64,000 bases of DNA, taken from assembly GCA_951217055.1 (NCBI GenBank), contig OX578280.1, forward strand, positions 35,105,628-35,169,627, given 5' to 3'. This document shows, one piece after another, positions 22,984 through 35,108 of the stretch; the first letter of the stretch is position 1, and every line of letters starts with the position of its first letter. The stretch comes from Gerris lacustris (lineage: Eukaryota; Arthropoda; Insecta; Hemiptera; Gerridae). A model generated the notes under the pieces. That model had not been told where the DNA came from. It saw nothing but the letters and a program-made list of their open reading frames with translations, and ran no database searches. The translations under genes and the position numbers were made by a program.

Positions 22984-23531
22984 CCCTAGAATGATATCCC
23001 TCAAATATAGACCTTTAATGATGGTCACCATTGTCAATTTTGTTTTTGGTCGCAACAAATGCCCAAAGAAACAAGAAGGGAGAAGCTCATTCCCATTGCA
23101 TATGGTGGGAAGGTAGGGGAATTATTAGAATGTTGAACATATTGGCGCAAGATTCTAGATTAAGATAACTTTTTTGAGGTAAAATGAATTAAAACAATTG
23201 TTAGTTTATTGTAATGTTACATTACAGAAAGTAAAACTTTTTTTTTTTCAATTATACAGCAATTTGATTGTTTTATTAGGTGGTGGATAACTTAGGTCAT
23301 TAACACCCAGCTAATGATACTTTCTTTATGAAATAAATACTGACTTTTTTAAGCCTGATAGGCAGAAATGAAGACAACCATTCTTAAACCTAATAAGCAA
23401 GAACTTTAGGACACAAATGATTATAGAAAAATTACATGGATGATAAGAGAATGTAGGACTTAAGATTGGGGAATAACAGTGGCGTACAGAATAAGTGATA
23501 ATTGTCTCAATGTGGGTTTATCATTCTAGGG
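22984..23531. mobile_element. piggyBac-like MITE, 548 bp
   Basis: TIR CCCTAGAATGATA...TATCATTCTAGGG-type. The right side has TTAA (23532-23535); the left has TTCA (22980-22983), a one-base change of the duplication. The terminus CCCTAGAAT is also found at 63463. Confidence 0.8.
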
Positions 23532-23961
23532 TTAAATAATGGAGGAACAATTTTAGAGCTTCTCTCTCCCAAAGGTGTGTAAACCTAACATCATGTAAGT
23601 GTGATAGGTGGCTACATCTAGCCAACTAGAAGATTCAATTTAGAGGGTATAAAAAAAAAATTATATTTATTTAGTATCTTAATGATTCTCATATTTTTTG
23701 CCTGAATTTACGTAATATTAATTTCACTATTTTTTTAAAAATCTCATCCTACTAATATACTTGGTTTTTACTATTCTAAAGACGTTAAGAAGCTATCGTC
23801 TATTCTCATATGTTCATAAGATTTGTACTTAAAACAACAACAACTGATCAATTCATGTAATAATAACGAGAATCAATAAAATTTAAATATAAGGGTTTTT
23901 TAGAATAATCAAAATTTAATGAAGTTAGTAGTATTGATTGAGATTTTATGGTATTTACTCA

Positions 23962-24224
23962 TGGTGAAGGTAGATAAGAAAAGAAAACACTTTTACTTGA
24001 TCAATAACATTGATATATTGTCACACCATAAATACATTTTAACATACAGACCGGTCTTGACTTATTCAGTCATCGTCAGTGTAATGATAATTTTTCAAAA
24101 TTATCATTACACTCAAGACTGAATAAGTCGAAACTGGTCTGTATGTTAAAATGTATTTATGGTGACAATATATCAAAGTTATTGATCAAGAAAAGTGTTT
24201 TCTTTTCTTATCCACCTTCACTAT
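23962..24224. repeat. Long near-perfect palindrome, 263 bp
   Basis: Arms of about 130 bp (ATGGTGAAGGTAGATAAGAA ... and complement ... TTCTTATCCACCTTCACTAT) around a centre at 24095. Few differences between the arms, so it is young or kept similar. A transcript would form a long hairpin. Confidence 0.88.
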
Positions 24225-25459
24225 CATCATCATTTAGTCTGTTAGATAGGAGTCCCAAAAGTGAGTCAATATTTTCTTATTAGAACCAACTACTAAAAAA
24301 TAGGCTATTTTAGTTCACAATGGTTGTAGCACAGTGCCTCTTTGTCAAAAAAATGTAATAGGCAGATTGACGAATCAATAAATAGCATGGAACAAGAGCA
24401 ATTTTAAATATACAACCTGTTAAATTATAACCTTTCCTAATAAGTGTCACCTATTGATAACTCTTACCTAGACTGATAACTCTTTGATATTCACTTAAGA
24501 GGTAATAAACAAAAGCATAGATAACTTGAAAACCTTTGTCCAAAACTGATGTTCATAATAAACCTATAAGATAATCTAAAAATAAAGGGACAAAAAACCG
24601 CGTTTTAAAAGAAAATCCAAAAATATGGGATGAACTATGAATATCCTTCTTATAAGCGTAACCTCACAAGTGATATTCCTATGTCCAAAAGTCATTTAGA
24701 CAAAGGAGTATTATATCTTAAGTGTATAGAAGTAATATCCCTTAGTCCAAAAAGAAAATGATCTTCTCAATATATACAAATACAAGTGATAATATCTTAT
24801 TTATAATAGATATCAGGTAGGGGCTCCATGTGCTATAGTTCTACAAAATAATGTTATTTAATAAGGAAACTTCTAGTTATAAGTGCATATAGAATTTTAA
24901 GGGAAGATCCATCCAAAGGATCTCGACTTCACCCAGGTAACGCCTAAATTGGAAGAAAAAATCTAAGAAAATAAGAGAATTTTACAAAGAAATTGTATTT
25001 TTCTACCATAAGAACTAAGTTTGATAAAGAAAAGCTCAATCAACAATAAAATAAACGTGTGATGAAGTAGGATATTGCATGTTGAACTATGGCCTGAGAA
25101 CGACAATCACAATATGAGAATAGTCTTTTACCAAATATACCTATGAACTATCTAAATAATTTATTACACTCAAATACTTCAGAAAACATAAAATATAAGT
25201 ATTTACCTTCAGATATTACAGTTATGGTCGGATTAAAATTACTATTATACTCCTAAAAAGTTAACTCCAAAAAATCCAAGAACACCGAAGCAAGCAATCA
25301 GCTGACTTAAATTTTGGAGAAAGAAAACAGGTTAACCAACATAAACTTTATATATATATTTTAATTAATAAAATAGTTAAATCTTTAAATTAATATTCTT
25401 TAATTTATATTTTAAGAAACTTAAAACATTTGTAATTATACTTGATAAGTGTTTTAGGA
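24225..25459. other. Upstream of VMA21, nothing recognised
   Basis: A/T-rich with many stops; no repeat pair or open frame that I can support. Confidence 0.35.
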
Positions 25460-25645
25460 TATTAATTAAAAAGCCGGAAAACAACAAACCCCTCCCCGGA
25501 AGGTTACTATTGGTAAATAAAGGTTCATTTCTAATTTCTAGTGACCGCATCGTAAGCAAGAGCAACCTGTTTAATTGAAATATTAAACTTATTTCCTTAT
25601 TTTTATATTTTTTTTTAAATATTGAGTTTTGTTCTAGTATTTATA
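25460..25645 (+). promoter_or_regulatory. Likely VMA21 promoter/5' UTR
   Basis: The block around 25470-25570 is G+C-richer than its flanks and lies just upstream of the VMA21 ATG, followed by a T-rich leader. Promoter role is inferred from position only; the exact start site is not visible. Confidence 0.3.
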
Positions 25646-27495
25646 ATGCAGGGTAATACTGCTAATAGCTCTTCACAATCTACTGTAAGCATTAATTTCA
25701 CAGTTAAGACCTCAACAGAAATTTTATTTTAACTTTCACTCTTATCTTGTAGATCATGTTTTGATTTTATATTTTTTTGCAGGATTTTCAAGATTTCACT
25801 GTCTTTCGAACGGTGCTTTGGTACTCCGTTTTGATCATTGTTATACCCGTGATTACATTCTTCGGAAGCAAATTTATTATCTGTGATGGTTCGTACTTGT
25901 GTTTATTTCGTAATATGGGAAAATGTTCCTTTCGGCAATACTTCATTTATCTTACTACATACGATGTATAGACTATGAATTTCTTAAAAATAATGAAGAA
26001 CGTAATTTTTTATCAGTGTTGTGATGTTCTGAACTGTATTTTAAATTATTATTAATAGTAATAATCCATGAGCCTAATTCGTGGTAAACAGTTCATGGGG
26101 GCTTTGACTATATTTGTAATGGATGTGGATGACTCCATCATCTGCGTAAATCATTTAGTAAAAGTGAATTGTACGGTGCTGTTTACAGAGTCGAAGTACA
26201 AAATTAATTTGTTTGCCCTAGAATTTTTAACAGTCGCTCTGTCTCTGTACCGCTTTGCGATGCTCCGCTCATTTTCTAAAGAAAAACAATCCTGCTGCAT
26301 ATAGACATAGACCAGGAAGAGATCCAAATCAAAGTACAAAATTCGATGGTACCGTACAATTCACTTAAGCCAACCATTTAATTAGGATTTGTAACCGGAT
26401 GAATGCCTCTTCACTTAGTAGCTACCCATTTAAATCATAATTCTGAGGGACACAAAGCGTGGGGCTCTTTACCGGAGTCATGAAAAGTACAATTACACCC
26501 TACCAGGGATCCAAGTATTGTGAATTATCGTTTATAGAACTATTAAAGTATACATAGCCCAGTAACATCAATAATACTAAATACTTTAGATCTACCCTAT
26601 TTTCGTTTCAATTTTACTGAACATGGTTTTGATTAGTACCATATGCACTGAAGTCTATCTAAGGCAATGCTGGTTCAAATAAGTTCGTCCATCATTTTGA
26701 GGGGTCTCTGATGGAAGCATTTTCTATGTTCTGAATTTCTTCATCTGTTTGATGCTTTGAATTCTATGATATATAATAATCTTTTTTTTAATTATTAGCC
26801 TTATTCATCCTTTTCCTCATCTTATTCATCCTAGATCCTACAAATTACTTGAGGATACCTTGATTTTTTAACTATATTAATAACCTTTACTGCTTTATGT
26901 GGCATTCACTATTGCCTGCAAAATCTGTACCTCAGAGCTAAATTATTGTGAGTCCTATTTTTGTCTGTGAGTACTGCATCACACAGCAGATAATTGTAGT
27001 ATTGATACCGCTTTATTAGCCAATAAAGAGATAATCAATGTAAAAATGCTTTATATGCTGATTTTTTTCAATTTTGATTAATTGACTTTGGAGGTACTGA
27101 AATAAGGGAATTGATTTTTTTAATTAAAATGCCGATGCACCAAATATTGTCTGGCATTGGGGTGGTCTATTGATTAGAGGTGTTAACAAGTAGAGGTTCT
27201 ATTATAAAGCAAAGGGACATTAAAGGATAATTTTACAAATAGAAAAACTTTAAGCTCATAATCTGATCGTAGCTATAGAAGTCTATTTTTTTTATTCTTC
27301 AAATACAAATAATTTTTTAACTTCAATAAAATTAATTTGGTTACATGTTTTACAATTTCAGGTCTGTTTGGATTAGCAAGTATCCCAAGTAATGTTTACT
27401 CTGCTGTTTTGTCTATAGCAGTTCTTCATGTCTGTCTGGGCTTGTATATTTACAAAGCCTATTCAGAACCAGTGAAACCACTCAAACTTGACTGA
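25646..27495 (+). CDS. VMA21: VMA21, V-ATPase assembly integral membrane protein, three exons, 92 aa
   Basis: Coding exons 25646-25684, 25783-25888 and 27362-27495 (TGA). Introns: the first is 98 bp (GTAAGC...TTGCAG), the second 1.47 kb with a weak donor (GTTCGT) and acceptor TTTCAG. The frame is continuous across both joins. VMA21 is an ER membrane chaperone that helps assemble the V0 sector of the vacuolar proton ATPase. The family plan is clear: a short polar Ser/Asn-rich N terminus, TM1 (about 23-40), a loop with SKFIICDGLFGLASIPSN (42-59) and TM2 (about 60-79), then a short lysine-containing tail. The end LKLD has Lys at -3 and Asp at -1, as in the vertebrate ER-retrieval tail. Length fits the usual 90-100 aa. 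Intron 2 contains a short inverted-repeat element. Family assignment is confident. Confidence 0.9.
26158..26369. mobile_element. Short inverted-repeat element in VMA21 intron 2
   Basis: Ends AAGTGAATTGTACGGTGC and GGTACCGTACAATTCACTT. The interior phrase CGCTTTGCGATGCTCCGCTCATTT...AAGAAAAACAA recurs at about 51,570-51,615, so it is a dispersed family. The ORFs overlapping it are by-products. Confidence 0.65.
26370..27361. other. Rest of VMA21 intron 2
   Basis: A/T-rich intronic sequence without recognisable elements, ending in the acceptor TACAATTTCAG. Confidence 0.4.
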
Positions 27496-27561
27496 TCAAT
27501 TATCAACTTATCTACAGAAACAAAAGAATTATTTGGTGATCTACTTTTCCTTGTATCAAGT

Positions 27562-27673
27562 AATAAAACTGAACAATTCTTTAAAATAGTATACGAATTT
27601 GTATCTTTAAATTAATTTATTGGGATGTATATATTATATATATGTATATTTTCTTTTTCAGGTATAAAAATAA
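27562..27673 (+). terminator. Candidate poly(A) signals of VMA21
   Basis: Two AATAAA hexamers lie downstream of the VMA21 stop, at 27562-27567 and 27668-27673. Either could end the transcript; which is used cannot be told from sequence alone. Confidence 0.45.
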
Positions 27674-27739
27674 AACTTAATTATAAAGTGATTTCCATGC
27701 TTTAACGGACTGGTGATCACTAGGTTGGCCTGATTCCCT

Positions 27740-28688
27740 CACTTGGTAAAGTGAGCAAGTATTTTTATTTTGTTACCATTTATAAAAAAAATGTACGGTG
27801 GTGTGTTTACATCCACTGAGATTCTGTTTCAGTGGTTTATAGTTTATAGCTGTAGTTATAAGTTTAAAATTAAATGGTTAAGAAAAAGCTCTTTTTAACT
27901 AATTACAAGAAACTTAGTATCAATGTCACACCTCCCTCTCTTCTTACTTTCCTGCAGCGCCTGCTTTAATGTATTCGATCATACTGTGTCATCATTTTTG
28001 TACAAAAAAAAAAAAAAAAAAAAAAAAATGGCTAGTACAGTGAAGAGAAGCTGCTACATATTTTCTCACCAACAAAAAAATGACTGAATACTTCTTGATT
28101 AGAAGTACAAAAAATTAAAAGAAGAATATTTTAGATATTTATTTCACATTACTGTTGATTGCAAATAATTAAAGTTTCTTATTAATAATATCACCATCAC
28201 AGATCAAATATTACTTATTAATTATTATTTTATGTTCTCTACAACTATATAGGGGATTTTTTTGCACCAAAAATGTTTTTTAATTTTGATTAAGTTTTAG
28301 GAATTTGAACAAAAAAAAAAAATTGTAAGTCCTAATTTAAATTGTTCTATTTTTTAAACATTTAGTCAGATATGACGTCACCACTGTACTTAAAAAAATC
28401 ATTTAGATAATTAAATTTATTTATAAATAGTTTTGACATAATAAGCCATATTGGAATATTAACTTTGTTTCCTATGTTTTGAATGAAAATAGTTTTGTGT
28501 TTATTGTTCACTATTGTATTATATCAATGGCTTTATGATAATTGTAAATATACCTACTTACTTAATTGTACCTACTTATTTGCTAGTTCTGTAGTGTATA
28601 ACGTCTAATTAGTTATTAGGATTAAATAAATGATTGTTCTATTTATATTTCTTTCTTTTTTTAATCTTGATAGTTGTTATATGTTATA
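27740..28688. other. Intergenic after VMA21
   Basis: A long A run at about 28,003-28,027; otherwise plain A/T-rich sequence with no gene. Confidence 0.35.
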
Positions 28689-28792
28689 GGTACACACAAT
28701 CTGGTAGACCTGACTGTTTGTCTGGACAGGCGGTTGGATCATGCACATACTCAGGCTTTCAGTTGGCCTGCCAGATTGTGTTTACCCCAGCT
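28689..28792. repeat. Short hairpin repeat
   Basis: TACACACAATCTGGTAGACC pairs with GGCCTGCCAGATTGTGTTTA about 60 bp on. It is a compact MITE-like or hairpin-forming unit, G+C-richer than its surroundings. Confidence 0.6.
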
Positions 28793-28804
28793 TAAAAAAA
28801 CATA

Positions 28805-29188
28805 ATATCGACTGTATACCTGCAATACCTCGTAACCCTAAAAACTTAACTTTTCAGAAGATAGAAACATTTTGTTTTTGAAAAAATTGAGAAGTTTATT
28901 TTTATTTTATTTTGATTAATTTCACTAAAACACTTAAACGTATCCCACAACTAGTTAAAAACGTACAATGCTTGGGGCTTTACGAGGTTTTGAAACCTTG
29001 TAGTATACGAGGTTTTTGCACACTTTAGTTAAATGATGGATACGATGTATTACAATAAAAAATAACTGCTTAAGGCTTACCAGGTTTTGTGTATAGGTAG
29101 ATATTAATAATGTCTATAAAAAAAAATGCAATAAACAAATAATCATGACTTAGAGGGTTACGAGGTATTGCAGGTACACATTCGATAT
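28805..29188. mobile_element. MITE with 35-bp TIR
   Basis: ATATCGACTGTATACCTGCA at the left and its near complement at the right; both continue into AATACCTCGTAACCCT. ACGAGGTTTT motifs lie inside. About 384 bp, no ORF, probably TA-flanked. Confidence 0.78.
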
Positions 29189-29735
29189 ATAAGGTTGATC
29201 ATTTGATTTAAAATATGAGAATGTGAATCATATGATCAAACAAGCAAGGCAGTAGAGGGGTTTGAGCTACTATTTTTTAAAAAAATCAAGAGAGTAAACA
29301 TTGACATAAACTCATGTTTATACATTTTAAGAAAAAGAGGAAGAGGAACCATTTTAACTTTACAGTTTATGTATAAAAATATAATAATTACTTTTCCCTG
29401 TTGGAATTGTGTCACTTGCTATTGTTGACTACCTTTATAATAGTAGACTGCACTACTGTTTCTGTTAAATCAACAATTTTGAACTTTTATTTTCAGCACT
29501 ATTAATAGTAACAGTGTAATTAGTGGTAATACTTTCTCTTGATAGTATAAAAAAAAAATCTACAATTCAATCTTTTCAAATATGTCAGTCACTCAGTGGT
29601 CCATTAATTTACTTATCTGGTATCATTGGCTTCAGAGACTGGATACAAATAAGAATCTAAAAAGAGACTGGAATAAATTAGAGGAATGTTTCTGATCCTC
29701 CGCCGGAAGATTTTTTTGGAAGTTAATAGTTTTAA

Positions 29736-30270
29736 CCCTCGGGAACGCGCGGTCCTGTGAGGCCTAAATTTGAAAAATAACTATGAAATTGAGATAGATG
29801 TGGGTGCGATTGGAAGATGGGGATTTTTTTAGCTACATTTCTTCTTGCTATTTATCAAGAGAATCAGTCACTGTTTGACATCGTATGTGATTATACTTTA
29901 ATTCTGTGTCCATATTGTCCTGACAGGGGACCCGCGCCACTTTCACTTAAATTTTAGTGAAATTTATACATATAATACAAAATAAATTAATATGGTTCCT
30001 GAATTTAAAAATAAAATAAAAATATACAGAAAAAATAAAAAAATTGAAAATAATAACTGAGACTGACTAATTTTGTGCTTAAAAACTATGAACTAAACAA
30101 CAGTATTTTATAAATTAAAAAAATAATAAAACCAGTTTAAATATGTTATATAATATTTTGCTAAAATGATTTCAAGTTTATATTTATTTTACCTATTGTG
30201 TGGGCATGTAAAAAAGAGTAAGTCCTATCAGGGGTCCTCGTGTCTGTATTAGACCGTGCGCACCCGAGGG
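29736..30270. mobile_element. piggyBac-like MITE, 535 bp
   Basis: TIR CCCTCGGGAACGCGCGGTC / GACCGTGCGCACCCGAGGG with exact TTAA on both sides (29732-29735, 30271-30274). G+C-rich ends and A/T-rich middle; no transposase. Confidence 0.9.
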
Positions 30271-30274
30271 TTAA

Positions 30275-31076
30275 GCACCCCGCTATTATTCTGGGTCTAT
30301 TTATTAATTTTTTGCCATTACAATTTTACTGGTCTTATTATATATTCAAAGCTTGTAATTATTACAATTATTGTAGTTATGTATATCTTAAAAATTATCT
30401 ACTAACCACCAAATATATTGTAATAAAATAAAAAAAAAATACAACAAGAATACTTAGTTCCATCTCATAGAATGCTCAAGTTGTTGGAAAGAATGAATGA
30501 ATGCGCTTGGTAATACAAGAGTAAAATCATTTAGTTTTATTTACTGAATATTTTTTTTCAAAAAATGATATACTTTCTAAACCTTCACTGTTTATTTGTG
30601 AATTTTTATAATAGTTAAAAAAATAATTTAATTTATTTAAGAAATCTTTAATATTTAAAATAGCCATACTATTTTTGTTTACCTGCTTTGTTTAGAAAAT
30701 ATCTTGGAGATTGTTCCTTGAAAGTTGATCATTGTTTTTTTTCTGTATTCGCACTGAATATATTTTTGACTAGCTAAAGCTGAACTCTGCCTGTAACAGT
30801 TAAAATTGACTGTGGTGTTAAATGTTACTAATTACACCTTCCTTGCGTATTTTTTTTTTTTTTTTCTTTCTTTCTTTCTCACTTCTAAACCACATCTTAA
30901 TAATAAAAAGAGAAGCACTCACCTCTGAAAAATTTTATCCAATTGATTATTTGATCTTTTTTTTTTTTTTTTTTTTTCAAACAAGAATACTTTACTTTAC
31001 TCTATCTCATAGAGGCTTAAATTGGCTCAAATACCTGCTATTTCTAAATATGTCATTGATAAATCAAAATCATTGA
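30275..31076. other. Intergenic low-complexity sequence
   Basis: T runs at about 30,850 and 30,958 and A runs at about 30,431. ORFs here are low-complexity and not supported. Confidence 0.35.
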
Positions 31077-31353
31077 TAAAACTAATGAACAACAATATCC
31101 AGTACAACAATTAGCATCAATACTCAAATAGAGGCCATAAAAAGTTTAGTCCAAGACGGGACACTGTAATGGGGGGGTGGGGCTATAGCTATTGTAGCCC
31201 CAGGGAATTAGTCCCTGGGACTACAATAGCTATAGCCCCCCCCCCCCCCCCCCCCCCCCATTACAGTGTCCCGTCTTGGACTAAACTTTTTATGGCCTCT
31301 ATTTGAGTATTGTTGCTAATTGTTGTACTGGATATTGTTGTTCATTAGTTTTA
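31077..31353. repeat. Near-perfect 277-bp palindrome
   Basis: Arms of about 130 bp (TAAAACTAATGAACAACAAT ... complement ... TTGTTCATTAGTTTTA) around CCAGGGAATTAGTCCCTGG. The arms differ mainly in a homopolymer: about 7 G on the left arm and a 26-C run on the right. Confidence 0.9.
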
Positions 31354-31379
31354 ATTATCAAAAAATGTGGAAAATGTGA

Positions 31380-31640
31380 TAAAAATGTTAAATTTATCTT
31401 CACCAATACTGAGTTGGGTTTAGTAATAATAACTCAGTTAATAACATATTTACTAAGATAAGAAACGTCCCAAACTCATTACGTGTGGGAGAAGTTTTTA
31501 ATTTTACCAAGACCTTGTAGAAAATGTCCTATTTTTCGAAATAAAGGAATTATCCTGTTCAAAACGGGATGCCTCCCCCCTACAAAGGACACTTCATCAA
31601 TAATTATGACCAAATAAATTAGTTCAATCTAGTTAATTGA
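31380..31640. repeat. Interspersed repeat, partner of 20870-21200
   Basis: Ordered similarity to 20870-21200 (CACCAATACT, AAACGTCCCAAACTCATT, TTTACCAAGACC). Diverged; class unknown. Confidence 0.5.
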
Positions 31641-32401
31641 ACACTTTTATTAGTTTGGTGTTCCTTTTTTAAAGCTTTATTTAAGTTTAAAGAGATGTTG
31701 AACTAACATTCTGTTTTGTTTTATATCATACTCAGACCTATATTATGTTCTTCTGTCAATTACTACATTTAGCTCATACTGATCCATTAATATTCAGAAC
31801 TAGTAACTGTTAGTAGGTCCTTCTTCAATTAATTATTTATGTAAAGGTAACAATATTTATATTGACTGATCAAAAAAATAATGTAATAAATTATTTCACT
31901 TAGTTAAATTAGAAAATAGATGATGTGGCACATTCAGTATTATACGTTTTTTTTTTTAGTATAATTAGAACAAAGAAAGTATTACTTAAAATTATATAAA
32001 TCCTATGGAAATGTTTGTTGTTTTATTAAATCACTCCATAATTTAGACAACAATAACCACCTCTCAATTAAAACAAAAATTAAAAGCTTCTATAACACGA
32101 CAAATGTCAAGGTTTTGCACTAATATATGGAATAAGATTTTTTTTTTTTAATGGCCAAGTTCGTGCTTTTAGCACACACAAAGTAGGCAATTCAACAAAT
32201 AGGATGATTTTTGGTAACCACAGCTTAGTCTTGATACAGCCCAACTGTACCAAGACGGCAACAATGTAGCTATAATTTGTGAAACAAAAGCCTTAATATG
32301 AATTTGTATTGTCCAAACACAATGAAAGAAATACAAAGTGTCTAGCCCAATATATTCCTGTTATTAAACTTTGGGACATCTGGGGACTCTATTATTTAAG
32401 C

Positions 32402-32710
32402 CAGCGGTTCTCAACCTTTCTCAACCCACGTACCCCTATTTTGTATAATTAAATGCGTGTACCCCCTAAAAACAACCCCTTATTTATATAAATACTTTTT
32501 ATATTAGATTAAGTGTTGTTTAACTACTGATAATATTGCTGCATCATAGAAACAGCAGTAAATAGGTAATTTTGATTCCAAACAAGGTTTTTTAATTGAC
32601 ATTTTACTAATAAGTTTTTATTTATTACACAGAAAATTAAACAAAAATCCTTTTTTTTAACTCACTGCGTACCCCTTACACATTTTCGTACCACAGGTTG
32701 AGAACCGCTG
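32402..32710. mobile_element. hAT MITE, 309 bp
   Basis: TIR CAGCGGTTCTCAACCT...AGGTTGAGAACCGCTG with an exact 8-bp duplication ATTTAAGC (32394-32401 and 32711-32718). CAGNGGTTCTCAA is a classical hAT terminus. Subterminal GTACCCC motifs are in inverted order. Confidence 0.92.
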
Positions 32711-32718
32711 ATTTAAGC

Positions 32719-34540
32719 AATCGTAATGCAATAAATATTAGGGGAGCAGGGTGCCTTCCTACTATTTGTTAACTTACACATCCTACTAATATAAAATGTA
32801 TCACTTCACATCACAAAAACCTCTGCTTATATCAAGTTGAAATTTTACATGCCTGTTTTAAATGTAATTCAAGTTTTATTAAAATCGTTATGTTAAAAGG
32901 TAAGATATTGGTAAAAACATTGTTTTCAATTTAGACGTTATCTTAATGACTTCTTAGCAGTTTCGCTGTCGGTTTGATTAAAAAAAAAGTCTTATCAAAT
33001 AGATAACATAAGAATCTTTTCCTGTCAAAAATTCCTATTTATAAATTTGGAGCTCAAGTTTTGAAAAGCATTGCATGCGAATGCTTGGTCAGATAATGCT
33101 GTCTAAAGGACTTAGCCTAGGCATTAGTAAGAGGAACGTGAATCCAAATTTCAACTAAATCGGGCAACTTTTACTTAAGCTATCATCAGACACGTAAACC
33201 TTACTGACAGACAGGGTGTAAATTTTGTTGAACATAAGAAATTGAATATTATGATTTTTTTGTTTATTTGTTAAAAAAAATATCAAGCAGAGGCATGAAA
33301 AATGAAGTTTTCAAGAACACATAGCTGAAAGATGAATTAGTACAAAAAAACTTACATTTGTACTCATGGCGCTTATTTCGTTTTACCCTCCTATTTCGTT
33401 TAACATCCTACATGGCAACATTCCATAATAAACAAAAAAAAAATACAATATCAACCCCATAAACTACAACCCCCAGTTTTTTGGAGATCCCCTATAATTT
33501 TCCTGTGTTTGGGTTATTACACATAACATAACAGCTAAGTTTCAAATTATTTTGTTGGGTGCTTTGAGAGATCAGGTGCCTTACGGATAACCTAGTACAG
33601 GACTGTGTAGGGGGCCTCATTTTAAAAGAATGTTTACCAGTTCAGTATCAGATTATGAAACTATATTAGGTAGATCCTATAATAAATTGTGTTATTATGT
33701 TTTAACAATTAGCCAGGTAAGTTCTTTCTGCAAGAGGAGGAGCCAGCACATCATTAATGTGATCCTTAGCGAGAAACATCTTGTATTTCAAACACCTATA
33801 TTGGTATTTGGACACACTGGCGTGATTAGAGTTGAGAACTAAAACATGATTTAAAAATTATAATTATTGTTTGCAGTATTTTCACAGGCTCCCTTATCAA
33901 TTCCAACAGGATCATTTATTTATTTTTTATTTATTTATTTTTTTTTTTTTTCAATTCTGGATCATTGATTCAGACGGTTTTACTATTGGTCCTGTGCAAT
34001 TTAATAAAAGATGCTCTGATTAGAAATAAATAAGTTTTTTATCTCTTCAGTAAAAGTAAAACTGCCTTGTACAAATTGTGCTAATTAAAATTTCCCTTTA
34101 ATAGAATTATTGAATGTTTAATCATTCACTGACAACTAATATTTTATTTAGTTTCCTTAAACAAGCAGTTTAATTAAATTAATTAATGAAACAAGTTTCA
34201 TTTGATTTGCTGGATAAGATAGTTTTCACCATGGGGTCCGTTCTTACTTTTTCATAAGGGGGGTTGTCTTTGCCTCATGGGGGGCTTTGATATTTTTTTG
34301 GAAAAAGAAACGTCTTAACTTGGATTTTTATCGCTATTAGACATTAGCCTTTTAAGAAAGTACCTATAACTCTACAAAATCCTCATCCACAGGGTCAGGT
34401 TAATTAAAATTAATAAATTGGTGTTGTAAATTGGAACTGATACACGTAAATGATTCAACTTTTAAGTTTTTACTCCACAAGCAGCAAGTAATAAGGGGGG
34501 CTCGAGCCCCCTTTGCCCATATTGATGGACGCCCATGGTA
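32719..34540. other. Intergenic, no gene seen
   Basis: Includes a non-LTR-like phrase at 33,130-33,220 (AAATTTCAACTAAATCGGGC ... GACAGACAGGG), a T/A tract at about 33,915-33,950 and a 70-codon frame at 33,630 without recognisable features. Confidence 0.35.
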
Positions 34541-34579
34541 TTCACCCTTATAGTGAGTTTAACTTGATCATTCACTACA

Positions 34580-34790
34580 GCATTGTAAAGAAAAAAGGGT
34601 TTTGTGAAACTCAGGTTGGCCATCTTATGTGAGGGGAAAAATAAAACTTCTAGTCCGTTATCCAGTGACATTTTTGTTTGCCTGATTGGCCTGATCCTAA
34701 GCTCTCATTGGCTCCCCACCCCAAGTTTTAAAACTTTTGTCATCAAAACCTTTCTTTTCACAACAATACTATGACTGAACCACTAGTTTA
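34580..34790. mobile_element. MITE-like repeat, copy A
   Basis: Ends near AAAGAAAAAAGGGTTTTG and CAAAACCTTTCTTTTC. The core has GGTTGGCCATC, GTGAGGGGAAAAATAAAAC and GCTCTCATTGGCTCCCC. The same core order appears at 34870-35108 and 62071-62275. Confidence 0.55.
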
Positions 34791-34869
34791 AATAATTCTA
34801 TTAAACCAATAGTTAAATTCAGTCAGAGAATTGAATGAATAAATTCAGTTTGAGAAATGAATCATTCAA

Positions 34870-35108
34870 TTATACTCATGCCATTATACTTTGTTATTCT
34901 GATAACGCAGGAAAATCGGGGGAAAAAAAAAAAAAAAAAAAACGGGAGGGGAGCCAATCAGAGCTCGAGATTTTGACGGGTAGTAGGGTCGGGCCAACTA
35001 GGCAAACAAAAATATCACTAGATAACCATCTAGTCGTTTTATTTTTTCCCTCTCATAGGTTGGCCAATCTGAGCTGTCAGATTTACAAAGTTTAATGGCA
35101 TGAGTATA
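34870..35108. mobile_element. MITE-like repeat, copy B
   Basis: TIR ATACTCATGCCATTATACTT at the left and AAGTTTAATGGCATGAGTAT at the right, around the core GGGGAGCCAATCAGAGCTCGAGATTT and TTCCCTCTCATAGGTTGGCC. The 86-codon frame there is the element, not a gene. Confidence 0.65.

Noticed and set aside
24061..24122. Possible microRNA precursor at the palindrome centre
   Set aside because: The stem is far longer (about 130 bp) and more perfect than a typical animal pre-miRNA; reported as a hairpin repeat instead.
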